A stretch of 57,573 nucleotides of DNA from Sphingomonadaceae bacterium. GTDB lineage: Bacteria; Pseudomonadota; Alphaproteobacteria; Sphingomonadales; Sphingomonadaceae. Position numbers and translations under genes: made by a program. Under the pieces are notes generated by a model. It did no database searches, was not told the DNA's origin, and saw only the letters and a program-made list of their open reading frames with translations. The stretch lies in assembly GCA_947476735.1 (NCBI GenBank), contig CANJRZ010000003.1, forward strand, positions 1 to 57,573, given 5' to 3'. Shown here piece after piece: positions 1 through 9,878 of the stretch. Position 1 is the stretch's first letter. Each line of letters begins with the position of its first letter.

Positions 1-1146
1 CCGGCCGATCCGGGCCGTTGGGAGACGGTGATCGCGGGTTCGGACGGCGTCTATATCCGGGGCCTCACCAGCTTTGCGAAGCACCTGGCGCTGACCGAGC
101 GGGTCGACGGCCTCGATCAGATCCGGCTGCGTGCCTATGACGGCAGCGAGCATCGCGTCGCCTTCCCCGAGGCGAGCTATACCGCGAGCCTGGGCAGCAA
201 CCCTGAATATGATCCGCCTGCCTATCGGCTCCATTATGCCTCGATGGTGACGCCGCAGACGGTGTTCGACTATGATCCCGCTACGCGAATGCTGACGACG
301 CTCAAGGTTCAGCAGATCCCGTCGGGCTATGATCCCTCACGTTACGCGACTGAGCGGCTGATGGTGCCCGCGCGCGACGGCAAAATGATCCCGGTCTCGG
401 TGCTCTTCCCGAAGGACTTCCCCCGTGACGGATCGGGCAAGCTCTTCCTCTATGGCTACGGCGCCTATGGCCACGCGATCCCGCCGGGCTTTTCGACCGT
501 GCGTCTGTCGATGGTCGATCGTGGATGGGCCTATGCGATCGCGCATATCCGGGGCGGCGACGATCTCGGCTATGACTGGTACCTGAAGGGCAAGGCCGAG
601 CATCGCTGGAACACCTTCCGCGACTTTTCCGATGCCGCGCGCGGGCTGATCGCGGCGGGCTTCAGCAGCGCCGGCAAGATCGCGATCAATGGCGGCTCGG
701 CGGGCGGCGAACTGATGGGCGTGGTCGCCAACACCGATCCCGAGCTGTGGGGCGCGGTCGTCGCAGACGTGCCTTTTGTCGATGTGCTGAATACGATGCA
801 GGATGAAAGCCTGCCGCTAACTCCGGGCGAATGGCCCGAATGGGGCAACCCGATCACCGACAAGGCGGCGTTCGAGCTGATCCACAGCTACAGCCCCTAT
901 GAGAATGTCGCAGCGAAGGATTACCCGCCGATGCTGATCACCGGCGGCCTGAACGATCCCCGCGTCACCTATTGGGAGCCGGCCAAATGGGCGGCGAAGC
1001 TGCGCGCGACCAAGACCGACGACAATCTGTTGCTGCTCAAGATCAACATGGGCGCCGGGCATGGCGGCAAATCGGGGCGCTATGATTCGCTGAAGGAAGA
1101 TGCCGAAGCCTATGCGTTCGTGCTGACCCAGATGGGTGAGTGCTGA
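1..1146 (+). CDS. Oligopeptidase B / prolyl oligopeptidase (S9) family protease, 5' truncated by window edge
   Basis: Open frame from the window start; GGSAGGELMG nucleophile elbow, GGLNDPRVTYWEPAKWAAKLR and C-terminal GHGGKSGRYDSLKEDAEAYAF typical of PtrB/S9A. Confidence 0.9.
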   Translation, partial: PADPGRWETVIAGSDGVYIRGLTSFAKHLALTERVDGLDQIRLRAYDGSEHRVAFPEASYTASLGSNPEYDPPAYRLHYASMVTPQTVFDYDPATRMLTTLKVQQIPSGYDPSRYATERLMVPARDGKMIPVSVLFPKDFPRDGSGKLFLYGYGAYGHAIPPGFSTVRLSMVDRGWAYAIAHIRGGDDLGYDWYLKGKAEHRWNTFRDFSDAARGLIAAGFSSAGKIAINGGSAGGELMGVVANTDPELWGAVVADVPFVDVLNTMQDESLPLTPGEWPEWGNPITDKAAFELIHSYSPYENVAAKDYPPMLITGGLNDPRVTYWEPAKWAAKLRATKTDDNLLLLKINMGAGHGGKSGRYDSLKEDAEAYAFVLTQMGEC

Positions 1147-1176
1147 ACCCCCTTTTCGCTGGGGGGGGACGATCTT

Positions 1177-1824
1177 TTAGTCCCGCCCAGCCTGCATTGC
1201 CGCCCCCGCCGCGAACGGCGCCATTGCGATCAAGGCCAGCGCAGTCGCGGCGAGTAGTTTGAGCGCGCCCATTCCGTCCTGTCCCAGTGCGCCGGCGCCG
1301 AAGATCAGCAGCGGCACCGCCAGAGGCAGCATCACGAGACCCGCCAGCGCGCCGGCGCCGCGCAGGCCGAGCGTCAATGCGCTGGTCATCACGCCGAGGG
1401 CAGCGAGGGCAGGGGTACCGATCGCGAGGCCGAGCTCGAGCCTCGTCAGCACATCGCCATCCAGCTTTAGAAGCGCCGCGGCAGGGAAGGCTGCGATCAT
1501 CAGCGGCGGGCCGAAGCCCAGCCAGTGGGCGGCGATCTTGGCTGTGGCGATCCCCTCGTCGGAGAGGCCGCGCACCGCATATTGATCGAGCACGCCGCTT
1601 TCGGCATCGGGTGCGATCAGCCGGTCGACCGGGAGCAATGCCGCGAGCAAGGCGGCCATCCACAGCGCACCGCCGCCAACCCGGGCGAGCAGCGGCCCAT
1701 CCGGGCCGACCGCGAAGGGGAAGAGCGTCGCGACCAGCAGGAAGAAGACGAGCGGGAGCATCGCGCCGCCGCCCTGATAGGCGATGCGCAGATCGCGCAG
1801 GACGATTGCCCCCCAGAGGTTCAT
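1177..1824 (-). CDS. ccmB: Heme exporter protein CcmB
   Basis: Hydrophobic protein starting LWGAIVLRDLRIAYQGGGAMLPLVFFLLVATLFPFAVGPD; overlaps the ccmA stop. Confidence 0.9.
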   Translation of the reverse strand: MNLWGAIVLRDLRIAYQGGGAMLPLVFFLLVATLFPFAVGPDGPLLARVGGGALWMAALLAALLPVDRLIAPDAESGVLDQYAVRGLSDEGIATAKIAAHWLGFGPPLMIAAFPAAALLKLDGDVLTRLELGLAIGTPALAALGVMTSALTLGLRGAGALAGLVMLPLAVPLLIFGAGALGQDGMGALKLLAATALALIAMAPFAAGAAMQAGRD

Positions 1825-2408
1825 CGCACCGTTCCCAGCGGGATCTCGACCGCTCCGGGCAAGGCGAGCGGCTGGTGGGTCGCTGCCATGACGATGCCGC
1901 CCCGCGCTCGATGTGCGGTCATAGCCGTTCCGAGCCGATCGAGCGCAGCGGTGTCGAGGCCGTTGCCGGGTTCATCGAGCAGCCAGATCGCAGCCCTGCC
2001 CGCTATTACCCGGGCAAGCGCGGCGCGCTTGCGCTGGCCGGTCGAGAGCATTCGCACCGGCACCTCGGCGAGGTTGGCGATCCCCATCGCATCGAGGGCG
2101 CCTACGACCTCGCTTCGGCCGACCCCGTCGAGCTTTGCCCAGAAGAGCAGCGCCCCGGCGAGCGGCAGCCGTGCATCGAGCGCCGCCGCCTCACCCGCGA
2201 AGGCGACACCCCCATCACGTTCGATCTTGCCCGCCGACGCCGCCAGCAATCCGCACGCGATCCGCATCAGACTCGACTTGCCGGCGCCGTTGGGACCCGT
2301 CAGCAGCGCCGCTTCGCCCTTGCCCAGCGCGAAATTCATGTCCTCGAACAGCAGCCGCTCGCCGCGTAGGCAGGCGACATGCTCGAATTTGAGCCGTGCC
2401 GGGATCAA
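1821..2408 (-). CDS. ccmA: Heme ABC exporter ATP-binding protein CcmA
   Basis: Walker A GPNGAGKSSLMR, signature LSTGQRKRAALARV, Walker B IWLLDEPGNGLD; short (~195 aa), adjacent to ccmB. Confidence 0.92.
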   Translation of the reverse strand: MIPARLKFEHVACLRGERLLFEDMNFALGKGEAALLTGPNGAGKSSLMRIACGLLAASAGKIERDGGVAFAGEAAALDARLPLAGALLFWAKLDGVGRSEVVGALDAMGIANLAEVPVRMLSTGQRKRAALARVIAGRAAIWLLDEPGNGLDTAALDRLGTAMTAHRARGGIVMAATHQPLALPGAVEIPLGTVR

Positions 2409-2836
2409 CCGGCCAGTTCCTCGAGCCGGCGCATGTCTTCATCGGACAGGCCGAAATGGTGGCCGATTTCGTGGATCACGACATGCGCTACCAGCGCTTC
2501 GAGAGTAACCCCGCTCTCGCACCATTCATCGAGGATCGCGCGGCGATAGAGATGGATCATGTCGGGCATCGTGCCGCTATGATCGACCGACTTGGCGCCG
2601 AGCGGAAGGCCGCGATAGAGACCGGTCAGTTCGAACGGGCTTTCGATAGCCATTTCTTCGAGGGTTTCGTCATCTGCGAATTCCTCAATGTGAAGGACGA
2701 CATTGCCGAGGTGCGTGGCGAACTCGGCCGGCAGCTTCGCGATCGTCGCGCGCGCAATCGCCTCGATCCGCTCCGCGCCCGGCGCCAGGGTTTGACCTTC
2801 GCTCATCGAAGCGCGACATAAAGGCGAATATGTCAT
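2405..2836 (-). CDS. Metallopeptidase family protein (zincin-like, HEIGHHFGLSDEDM)
   Basis: HEIGHHFG zinc motif near the C-terminus, small acidic protein. Confidence 0.85.
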   Translation of the reverse strand: MTYSPLCRASMSEGQTLAPGAERIEAIARATIAKLPAEFATHLGNVVLHIEEFADDETLEEMAIESPFELTGLYRGLPLGAKSVDHSGTMPDMIHLYRRAILDEWCESGVTLEALVAHVVIHEIGHHFGLSDEDMRRLEELAG

Positions 2837-2958
2837 TCCGCCAGCGTGAGCGGTGACGATCCGATTGCATCGGATCGGCCGCTCACTTTCTATGTTGCCG
2901 CGATGTCCGAGTCGGCAGATGAACCATCTGCCTTGACATCGCTTTGGAGGATATCGCC

Positions 2959-3252
2959 ATGCCGATCGAGCAACTCAGCGACGAGGAACGCGCCGACGCC
3001 CTGGATGGCCTGCCCGACTGGGATTATGACGAGGCCCGCGACGCGATCAGCCGCCGCTTCACCTTCCCCGACTTCTCGGCCGCCTTCGCCTTCATGACCC
3101 GTGTCGCGCTGCTCGCCGAGAAGCATGACCATCATCCCGAGTGGTCGAATGTTTGGAATCGGGTCGACGTTTTGCTGACGACGCATGATGCGGGTGGACT
3201 ATCGCATCGCGACGTTGCGATGGCTGAGGCGATCGAGGGTCTGGTGGAGTAG
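2959..3252 (+). CDS. 4a-hydroxytetrahydrobiopterin dehydratase (pterin-4-alpha-carbinolamine dehydratase)
   Basis: [37 protein letters not shown] is the PCD signature; start taken at [11 protein letters not shown]. Confidence 0.9.
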   Translation: MPIEQLSDEERADALDGLPDWDYDEARDAISRRFTFPDFSAAFAFMTRVALLAEKHDHHPEWSNVWNRVDVLLTTHDAGGLSHRDVAMAEAIEGLVE

Positions 3253-3306
3253 ATCATGATGTGCCGGAGCGAACGACTGCTTCCCCGCTCTTAGCGGGCT
3301 CAAGAA

Positions 3307-4173
3307 TTAATCCCGCCGCCACCGCGCGAAAATAGCCGTCGGCAGTAAGAGCCCGCGCGCTTCCTCGCGCACCGCCATCTCGCCCACCTCCACCGTGCCG
3401 CCGAGACCGGCCATCGCCTGGCTCAGCAGCTCGCCGATCGCCAGCGCCGACATGCGGATCGCGTAGACGGTGAGAACGAGGAATTTGGAGTTCGCGTCGA
3501 GCAGCGCACGGCAGTCGGCGATCAGGGCGGGGAGATGCTCCTCCAGCCGCCAGACCTCGCCATTGGGGCCACGGCCGAATTTGGGCGGATCGAGGAAGAT
3601 GCCGTCATAGCGGCGGCCGCGGCGGACTTCGCGGGCGGTGAATTTGGCGGCGTCGTCGACCATCCAGCGGATCGGGCGGTCGGCCATGTCGCTGAGGAAG
3701 GCATTGGCCCTGGCGGCGTCGACCGATTTCTTGGATGCATCGACATGAGTGAGCTTCGCGCCCTTCGCGGCGAGCGCCAGCGTGCCGACGCCGGTATAGC
3801 CGAACAGGTTCATCACCTCGTCGCCCTCGCCGGTGCGGTCGCGCATCCATTGCCATTGCGGCGCCATGTCGGGGAAGAAGGCGAGGTGGCGGAACGGCGT
3901 GTTCTGCGCGGTGAAGCGGACCTCCTCCCAGCGCATGTGCCAGCCGGCATAGGGCACGTCGCGCGACAAATGCCATTTGCCGCCGCCATCCTCGTCCGAC
4001 GCGCCGATGAAGTCGCCATCGGCTTCCCAGTTGGACGAGGCGGGGGCCCACATCGCCTGCGGCTCGGGGCGGATGAATCGGAAGCGGCCATAGCGTTCGA
4101 GCTTGCGGCCATGGCCGGAGTCGACGAGGCCGTAATCCTCCCAGGGTTCGGTGACGAGGGTGAGGAGGGTCAT
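3307..4173 (-). CDS. Class I SAM-dependent (RlmI-like) methyltransferase
   Basis: VMNLFGYTGVGTLALAAKGAKLTHVDASKKSVDAARAN and FLDPPKFGRGPNGEVW motifs. Confidence 0.85.
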   Translation of the reverse strand: MTLLTLVTEPWEDYGLVDSGHGRKLERYGRFRFIRPEPQAMWAPASSNWEADGDFIGASDEDGGGKWHLSRDVPYAGWHMRWEEVRFTAQNTPFRHLAFFPDMAPQWQWMRDRTGEGDEVMNLFGYTGVGTLALAAKGAKLTHVDASKKSVDAARANAFLSDMADRPIRWMVDDAAKFTAREVRRGRRYDGIFLDPPKFGRGPNGEVWRLEEHLPALIADCRALLDANSKFLVLTVYAIRMSALAIGELLSQAMAGLGGTVEVGEMAVREEARGLLLPTAIFARWRRD

Positions 4174-4184
4174 TAGCCTATTCC

Positions 4185-4275
4185 GTCATTCCGGCTGAGG
4201 CCGGAATCTCAGGCGGCGGGGAGACGAGGGCGGGGCAGGAGCCGACCGAGATCCCGGCCTTCGCCGGGATGACGA
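4185..4275. repeat. Compound palindromic intergenic repeat (REP-like), copy 1
   Basis: cgtcattccggctgaggccggaatctc ... gagatcccggccttcgccgggatgacg: each arm is a hairpin and the two arms are near reverse complements. A related copy lies at 9747-9827. Confidence 0.8.
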
Positions 4276-4305
4276 CCTGGGGGGAGCGCGAAGGCGCCCG
4301 CCCGC

Positions 4306-5538
4306 TCACGCCGCGGCCTTGAGCGCTGGCCCCACCGTCGCCAGCGTTTCGGGGCGTTCCAGCAGACGGGTGCCGACCGCGCGGACCTGCTCCAGCGTGC
4401 AGGCGTCGATCCGGGCCATGATTGTTTCGGTAGCAAGCGGGCGGCCATGGGCGAGGGTCTGGAATCCCATCCGGTCGGCGCGGCCCTGGACCGATTCGAG
4501 CGTCATCAGGATGGTGGCGCGGATCTGGGCCTTGGCGCGGGCCAGTTCCTGCTCGGTGAAGCCGGCTGCAGCTTCGCGCATCAGGTCGCGCGACAGATCG
4601 GTGGCGAACTGCGCCTCTTTCCGGGCCGTCGCAAGATAGACGGTGAGCATCCCGGTGTCGCGCCAGGCCGAGACCGAGCTGCCGATCGAGTAGGCGAGTC
4701 CGCGATCCTCGCGGACCGACTGGAACAGTCGCGACGAACTGCCTTCTCCCGCCGCCTGGCTGAACAGCATCAAGGGATAATAGTCCGCGTCGAAATAGCT
4801 CACGCCCTCATAGCCGAAGAGAATGTGGGCCGATTCGAGCCGCCGCCGTTCGACGAAGCTGCCGCCCGCGTAAGCGGCGGGCTGGGGTACGGGGCGCGGC
4901 GCGTGTTCCATGTCGCCGAAACGCGCGTCGGCAAGTTCGACAAGCTGGCCGACGTCGATCTTGCCTGCGGCCGCCAGCACCATTGCTTCGGGCCGGTAAT
5001 GCTTGCGCGTCCAGCCCTGCAGATCGTCGACGGAGATGGTCGCAATGCTGGCCTCTTCGCCGAGGATCGGCCGGCCGAAGGCCTGGCCCGGCCAGGCGGT
5101 GCTGTGGAAATGGTCGTTGATGATATCGTCGGGCAGGTCACGGGCCTCGCCAAGCTCCTGCAGCACGACGTCCTTCTCGCGGGCAAGGTCGCCAGCGTCA
5201 AAATGCGGCTTGCGGACGAGATCGGCAATAAGTTCGACACCAAGGTCAAGATGCTCGGCGAGCAGCCTGGCCTGGAAGGCGGTCTGGTCGCGCGAGGTGA
5301 AGGCGTTGAGATAGCCGCCGACATTCTCGACGGCTTCGGAGATTTGCCGCGCGTTGCGGCCGCCTGCACCCTTGAACACCATATGCTCGAACAGATGGGC
5401 GAGCCCGTTGGTCCGCGCCTCCTCGTGCCGTGCACCGCAATCGACGTGGAGGCTGACCGCCAGGGTGCCGACGCTGTCCATCGGATCGGCAACGATCGTG
5501 AAGCCGTTGGCCAGCCGGTGGAGGTGCGGGCCATTCAT
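4306..5538 (-). CDS. M16 family (insulinase-like) zinc metallopeptidase
   Basis: Inverted zinc motif HLFEHMVFKG, RLANGFTIVADPMDSVGTLAVSLHVDCGARHE; start at MNGPHLHRL. Confidence 0.9.
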   Translation of the reverse strand: MNGPHLHRLANGFTIVADPMDSVGTLAVSLHVDCGARHEEARTNGLAHLFEHMVFKGAGGRNARQISEAVENVGGYLNAFTSRDQTAFQARLLAEHLDLGVELIADLVRKPHFDAGDLAREKDVVLQELGEARDLPDDIINDHFHSTAWPGQAFGRPILGEEASIATISVDDLQGWTRKHYRPEAMVLAAAGKIDVGQLVELADARFGDMEHAPRPVPQPAAYAGGSFVERRRLESAHILFGYEGVSYFDADYYPLMLFSQAAGEGSSSRLFQSVREDRGLAYSIGSSVSAWRDTGMLTVYLATARKEAQFATDLSRDLMREAAAGFTEQELARAKAQIRATILMTLESVQGRADRMGFQTLAHGRPLATETIMARIDACTLEQVRAVGTRLLERPETLATVGPALKAAA

Positions 5539-5542
5539 GGGA

Positions 5543-6940
5543 TCAGGCCTTGTCAGCTTGGTCGGCGATGAAGCCTTCGATTGCACCGATCTCGGCGGGC
5601 AATATGGTGTAGCGCTCCTGCCGCTCGAACAATTCTCCGATCCGGGACGGCAGGGTCGGCCGGATGCCCGTTGCCCGCTCGACCGCATCGCCGAACTTCG
5701 CCGGGTGGGCGGTCGCGAGGGTCACCACCGGGATAGAGGGATCGAGCATTGCGTCCTGTGCGGCCGCGAGGCCGATCGCGCTGTGCGGATCGATCGTTTC
5801 TCCCGCCTTGTCATAGGCCCAGCGCATCGCGAGCTGCATCCGGTCCGCGTCGACCCGGGTGCTGCTGAACAGACCGGCGGCCTCGTCGCGCATGCCTTGC
5901 GACAACTGGAGGCGCTTGTTCGTCTCGAAACCCTTCATCGACGCGGCGAGCGCGTCTCCGTCGCGGCCGTGGAGATCGAACAGCAGCCGCTCGAAGTTCG
6001 AGCTGACCTGTATGTCCATCGAGGGCGCCGCAGTCGGCGTTACCGAGCCGACCGAATAGTCGCCGGCAGAGAGCGCGCGGTGAAGGATGTCGTTGACGTT
6101 GGTGGCGACAATCAAGCGCTCGATCGGCAACCCCATCCGCGCTGCGACATAGCCGGCGAAGACATCGCCGAAATTGCCGGTCGGCACCGAGAAGGCGACC
6201 TTGCGATCGGGCGAACCGAGCTGCACCGCGGAATAGAAATAATAGACGATCTGGGCCATCAGCCGGGCCCAGTTGATCGAATTGACCGCCGACAGGTTGA
6301 ACTGGCCGGCAAAGCTCTGGTGGGCGAACATCGCCTTCACCATCGCCTGGGCGTCGTCGAAACTGCCTTCGATGGCGATGTTATAAACATTGGGGGCGAG
6401 CACCGTCGTCATCTGCCGCCGCTGGACCTCGGACACGCGGCCCTTGGGGTGGAGCATGAAGATGTCGACCTTGGCGCGGCCGGCCAGCGCGTCGATCGCC
6501 GCCGAACCGGTGTCGCCGCTGGTAGCGCCGATGACGGTCAGATGGGTGTCGCGGTTGGCGAGGAAACGCTCGAACAGCAGCCCGAGCAGCTGGAGCGCCA
6601 CATCCTTGAAGGCGAGGGTCGGGCCGTGGAACAGTTCGAGCAGCCAGTGGCGATGATCGAGCTGCTTGAGCGGTACCACCGCCGCATGGGCGAAACGGCC
6701 ATAGGCGGCCTCGCACAGGCTCTTCAGCGCGGCGTCATCGAGCGCACCTGCGACGAATGGGCGCATGACGGCAACCGCAGTATCGACATAGGAGAGCCCG
6801 CGCAGCGCGGCGATGTCGGCCGTGCTGAAGCTCGGCCAGCTTTCGGGCACATAAAGGCCGCCGTCCGAGGCGAGGCCCGCGAGCGTGACGTCTTCGAATC
6901 CCAGGCGGGGCGCATGACCCCTCGTACTGACATAATGCAT
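5543..6940 (-). CDS. thrC: Threonine synthase
   Basis: MHYVSTRGHAPRLGFEDVTLAGLASDGGLYVPE, FHGPTLAFKDVALQLLG PLP site, ATSGDTGSAAI. Confidence 0.95.
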   Translation of the reverse strand: MHYVSTRGHAPRLGFEDVTLAGLASDGGLYVPESWPSFSTADIAALRGLSYVDTAVAVMRPFVAGALDDAALKSLCEAAYGRFAHAAVVPLKQLDHRHWLLELFHGPTLAFKDVALQLLGLLFERFLANRDTHLTVIGATSGDTGSAAIDALAGRAKVDIFMLHPKGRVSEVQRRQMTTVLAPNVYNIAIEGSFDDAQAMVKAMFAHQSFAGQFNLSAVNSINWARLMAQIVYYFYSAVQLGSPDRKVAFSVPTGNFGDVFAGYVAARMGLPIERLIVATNVNDILHRALSAGDYSVGSVTPTAAPSMDIQVSSNFERLLFDLHGRDGDALAASMKGFETNKRLQLSQGMRDEAAGLFSSTRVDADRMQLAMRWAYDKAGETIDPHSAIGLAAAQDAMLDPSIPVVTLATAHPAKFGDAVERATGIRPTLPSRIGELFERQERYTILPAEIGAIEGFIADQADKA

Positions 6941-6989
6941 GACCGGCGGCCCTTAGCCGGGCAGGAGGGATGCGGCAAGGCGATCGGGC

Positions 6990-7436
6990 CTAGAAAGCGA
7001 TGCCCACCGATACGCGCATGTCGTCGGCCGAGACTTCGCGATTCGGCTGGCCGGCGGGGATGGCGCGATACTTTCCGTAACTCGCGCCGACCGAGACCGG
7101 ACCGGTAATGGCCGGGGCTCTGACGCCCAGCCTGTTCTGGTCGACGGCGGTCTCACGCGAGCTATACCGATCCCGGGCCAGTTCGTTGGGGCCCAGCGAC
7201 ATACTCGCGCGCGATGGCGGCGCGGGCAGCCCGGCGAGCCGCTCGCGTTCCTCTTCCGCCGCCTTTTGCTTCAGGGCATCGGCTCCGACATTCTTCGGCG
7301 GAGCATAGAGGCGGAACTGGTCTCCCCAGTCGAGGACGACCGGCTGCGGGATATGCGGAATGCTTTCGCGCGTCGCAGGCTGTTGAGCCGCCACAGGCGT
7401 GGCCAGGACGAGCAGCAGGGCACCCAGGAACCGCAT
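6990..7436 (-). CDS. Hypothetical secreted protein
   Basis: Signal peptide MRFLGALLLVLATPVAAQQ; ATG at 7436; no family recognised. Confidence 0.65.
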   Translation of the reverse strand: MRFLGALLLVLATPVAAQQPATRESIPHIPQPVVLDWGDQFRLYAPPKNVGADALKQKAAEEERERLAGLPAPPSRASMSLGPNELARDRYSSRETAVDQNRLGVRAPAITGPVSVGASYGKYRAIPAGQPNREVSADDMRVSVGIAF

Positions 7437-7510
7437 GCCCTCCTCATAGCCGAATTCCGCCATTTCGAACAGCAACTGAAAGCCGTTTTCATGCCGATGC
7501 GACGAAGCGT

Positions 7511-7540
7511 TTGACGAGACTCGTACGACTTCACTATATG
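7511..7540 (+). promoter_or_regulatory. Predicted sigma70-type promoter upstream of argD
   Basis: TTGACG (7511-7516), ~17-18 nt spacer, cTATAT/TATATG around 7534-7540. Confidence 0.5.
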
Positions 7541-7551
7541 CGCGCTCCGAC

Positions 7552-7577
7552 AGGCGGCCGGGATGGCCGCCTTTTTG
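7552..7577 (+). terminator. Rho-independent terminator in the argD leader
   Basis: AGGCGGCC gggat GGCCGCCT followed by TTTT; oriented toward argD with no + strand gene upstream. Confidence 0.7.
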
Positions 7578-7628
7578 CGTTTTCGGAGCTCGTTCAACAC
7601 CGATCAGAAGGAAAGAGGAGTTTTTGTC

Positions 7629-8819
7629 ATGACCATCACCCCGCTCATGCCGGTTTATCCGCGGTGTGGCGTGCGTCCGGTCCGAGGCGAAGGCTGCTAC
7701 CTGATCGGCGAACGCGGCGAGCGCTATCTCGACTTTGCGGCGGGCATCGCGGTCAACATGCTGGGGCATGGCCATCCGGTGCTGGTCAAGGCGATCGCCG
7801 ACCAGGCGGCGACGCTGATGCACACCTCCAACCTCTATGGCAGCCCGCTAGGCGAAGAGTTCGCCCAGAAGCTGGTCGATGCGACCTTTGCCGACACGGT
7901 GTTCTTTACCAATTCCGGCGCCGAGGCGATCGAGTGCGCGATCAAGACTGCGCGCCGCTATTTCCACGTCACCGATCGGCCGCATCGCAGCAAGATCATC
8001 AGCTTCACCAACGCCTTTCACGGGCGGACGCTTGGCGGCATCTCGGCAACCAACCAGCCCAAGATGCGCGACGGTTTCGAGCCGCTCCTGCCGGGCTTCG
8101 AGGTGGTGCCGTTCAACGATCTCGAAGCTGCGCGCGCTGCGGTTGATGATAGGACGGCCGGCTTCCTGGTTGAAACGGTGCAGGGCGAAGGCGGCATGAC
8201 GGCGTCCACGCCTGAGTTCCTGCAGGGTCTCCGCCAGATCTGCGACGAACAGGGTCTGCTGCTGATCCTCGACGAGGTCCAGTGCGGCTATTGCCGGACC
8301 GGCAAATTCTTCGCGCATGAGCATTATGGCATCACCCCCGACATCATGGCGGTCGCCAAGGGGATTGGTGCCGGATTCCCGCTGGGTGCCTGCCTTGCTA
8401 CCGAGGAGGCGGCGAAGGGCATGGTGTTCGGCACCCATGGTTCGACCTATGGCGGCAATCCGCTGGCAATGGCGGTTGGCTCGGCCGTCTTTGATGTCGC
8501 GGTCAACGATACATTCCTCGCTCATGTCACCGCGATGGGCGATCGGTTGCGCCAGAGCATCGAGCAGTTGATCCCGAATCATGACAAGCTGTTCGACAGC
8601 GTCCGGGGCCTCGGCCTGATGGTCGGCATCAAGCTCAAGGATGCCGCCGACGCGCGCGAGTTCGTCGGGCACCTGCGTGACAATCACGGCCTGCTGACAG
8701 TGTCGGCGAGTGAGAATGTCGTTCGCCTTCTGCCGCCGCTCGTCATCGAGGAAAGCCACATCGCCGAGTGCATCGAAAAGCTCTCGGCGGGGGCGCGGAC
8801 GTTTGAGCCCGCCTCATGA
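7629..8819 (+). CDS. argD: Acetylornithine/succinyldiaminopimelate aminotransferase
   Basis: [74 protein letters not shown]; followed directly by argF. Confidence 0.93.
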   Translation: MTITPLMPVYPRCGVRPVRGEGCYLIGERGERYLDFAAGIAVNMLGHGHPVLVKAIADQAATLMHTSNLYGSPLGEEFAQKLVDATFADTVFFTNSGAEAIECAIKTARRYFHVTDRPHRSKIISFTNAFHGRTLGGISATNQPKMRDGFEPLLPGFEVVPFNDLEAARAAVDDRTAGFLVETVQGEGGMTASTPEFLQGLRQICDEQGLLLILDEVQCGYCRTGKFFAHEHYGITPDIMAVAKGIGAGFPLGACLATEEAAKGMVFGTHGSTYGGNPLAMAVGSAVFDVAVNDTFLAHVTAMGDRLRQSIEQLIPNHDKLFDSVRGLGLMVGIKLKDAADAREFVGHLRDNHGLLTVSASENVVRLLPPLVIEESHIAECIEKLSAGARTFEPAS

Positions 8820-9739
8820 CCCGGCATTTCATTGATCTGACAGACGCAGGCAGCGCGAACCTCAGGCTCATGCTTGAAGCCGCCAGGACCCGCAAGGATG
8901 CCCGTAAGGGCTCGCCGAAGGGCACTGTCGATGCCGACGCGCCGCTCGCCGGCCATACTCTGGCGATGATCTTCGAGAAGAATTCGACCCGTACCCGCGT
9001 GTCGTTCGACATGGCGATGCGGCAGCTCGGCGGATCGACGATCGTGATGGATGCGGGCAGCATGCAGCTCGGCCGTGGCGAAACGATTGCGGATACCGCA
9101 CGGGTGCTCAGCCGTTATGTCGATGCGATCATGATCCGGACCGACGATCATCAGAAAATCGTCGACCTCGCCCGCTACGCTGACGTGCCGGTGATCAACG
9201 GGCTGACTGATCATTCGCATCCCTGCCAGATCATGGCGGACATGCTGACCATCATCGAGCACAAGGGCGGACTCGGCGGCGCCTGGGCCTGGCTGGGGGA
9301 TGGCAACAACGTCCTGCATTCGATCGTCGAGGCAGGCGCCTTGCTCGGCTTCCCGGTCCGTATCGGTTGCCCCGAAGGTTATGATCCGGACGAAGGCGTC
9401 ATCGCGGAAGCTCGATCGCGCGGGGGACAGATCGAGCTGTTGCGCGATCCTCGGGCAGTTGTCCGCGGAGCGGATGTCGTCGTCACGGACACCTGGATCT
9501 CAATGGGACAGGCGCATGCCGAGGAAAAGCTCGCGGCGATGATGCCCTTTCAGGTTACAAAGGAACTGATGGCGCAGGCCGCGCCGGGCGCTGTCTTCCT
9601 GCACTGCCTGCCCGCCCATCGTGGCGAGGAGGTCGCCGACGCGGTAATGGATGGACCGCAGTCGCTGATCTGGGACGAGGCGGAGAATCGCCTCCATGCC
9701 CAGAAAGCGGTCCTGCTATGGTGTTTCGGGAAGATCTGA
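8816..9739 (+). CDS. argF: Ornithine carbamoyltransferase
   Basis: [51 protein letters not shown] overlap with argD. Confidence 0.95.
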   Translation: MTRHFIDLTDAGSANLRLMLEAARTRKDARKGSPKGTVDADAPLAGHTLAMIFEKNSTRTRVSFDMAMRQLGGSTIVMDAGSMQLGRGETIADTARVLSRYVDAIMIRTDDHQKIVDLARYADVPVINGLTDHSHPCQIMADMLTIIEHKGGLGGAWAWLGDGNNVLHSIVEAGALLGFPVRIGCPEGYDPDEGVIAEARSRGGQIELLRDPRAVVRGADVVVTDTWISMGQAHAEEKLAAMMPFQVTKELMAQAAPGAVFLHCLPAHRGEEVADAVMDGPQSLIWDEAENRLHAQKAVLLWCFGKI

Positions 9740-9746
9740 CCTCACG

Positions 9747-9827
9747 CGTCATCCCGGCGGAGGCCGGGATCTCAGGAGGTTAGGTGCGCGTGAGTCTCCC
9801 GAGATCCCGCTCTCCGCGGGGATGGCG
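9747..9827. repeat. Compound palindromic intergenic repeat (REP-like), copy 2
   Basis: cgtcatcccggcggaggccgggatctc ... cgagatcccgctctccgcggggatggcg; same architecture as 4185-4275, directly after the argF stop. Confidence 0.8.
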
Positions 9828-9878
9828 GAGTTTGGCGGGCTTGAATTCCTTCGCGGATGTGCTGACTTTGGCAACGAC

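Noticed and set aside
3284-3298. CCCGCT-ctt-AGCGGG hairpin between convergent genes
   Set aside because: Short 6-bp stem without a clear T tract; too weak to call.
5354-7108. 584-aa + strand ORF opposite the M16 peptidase and thrC
   Set aside because: Antisense shadow spanning two clear genes on the other strand.
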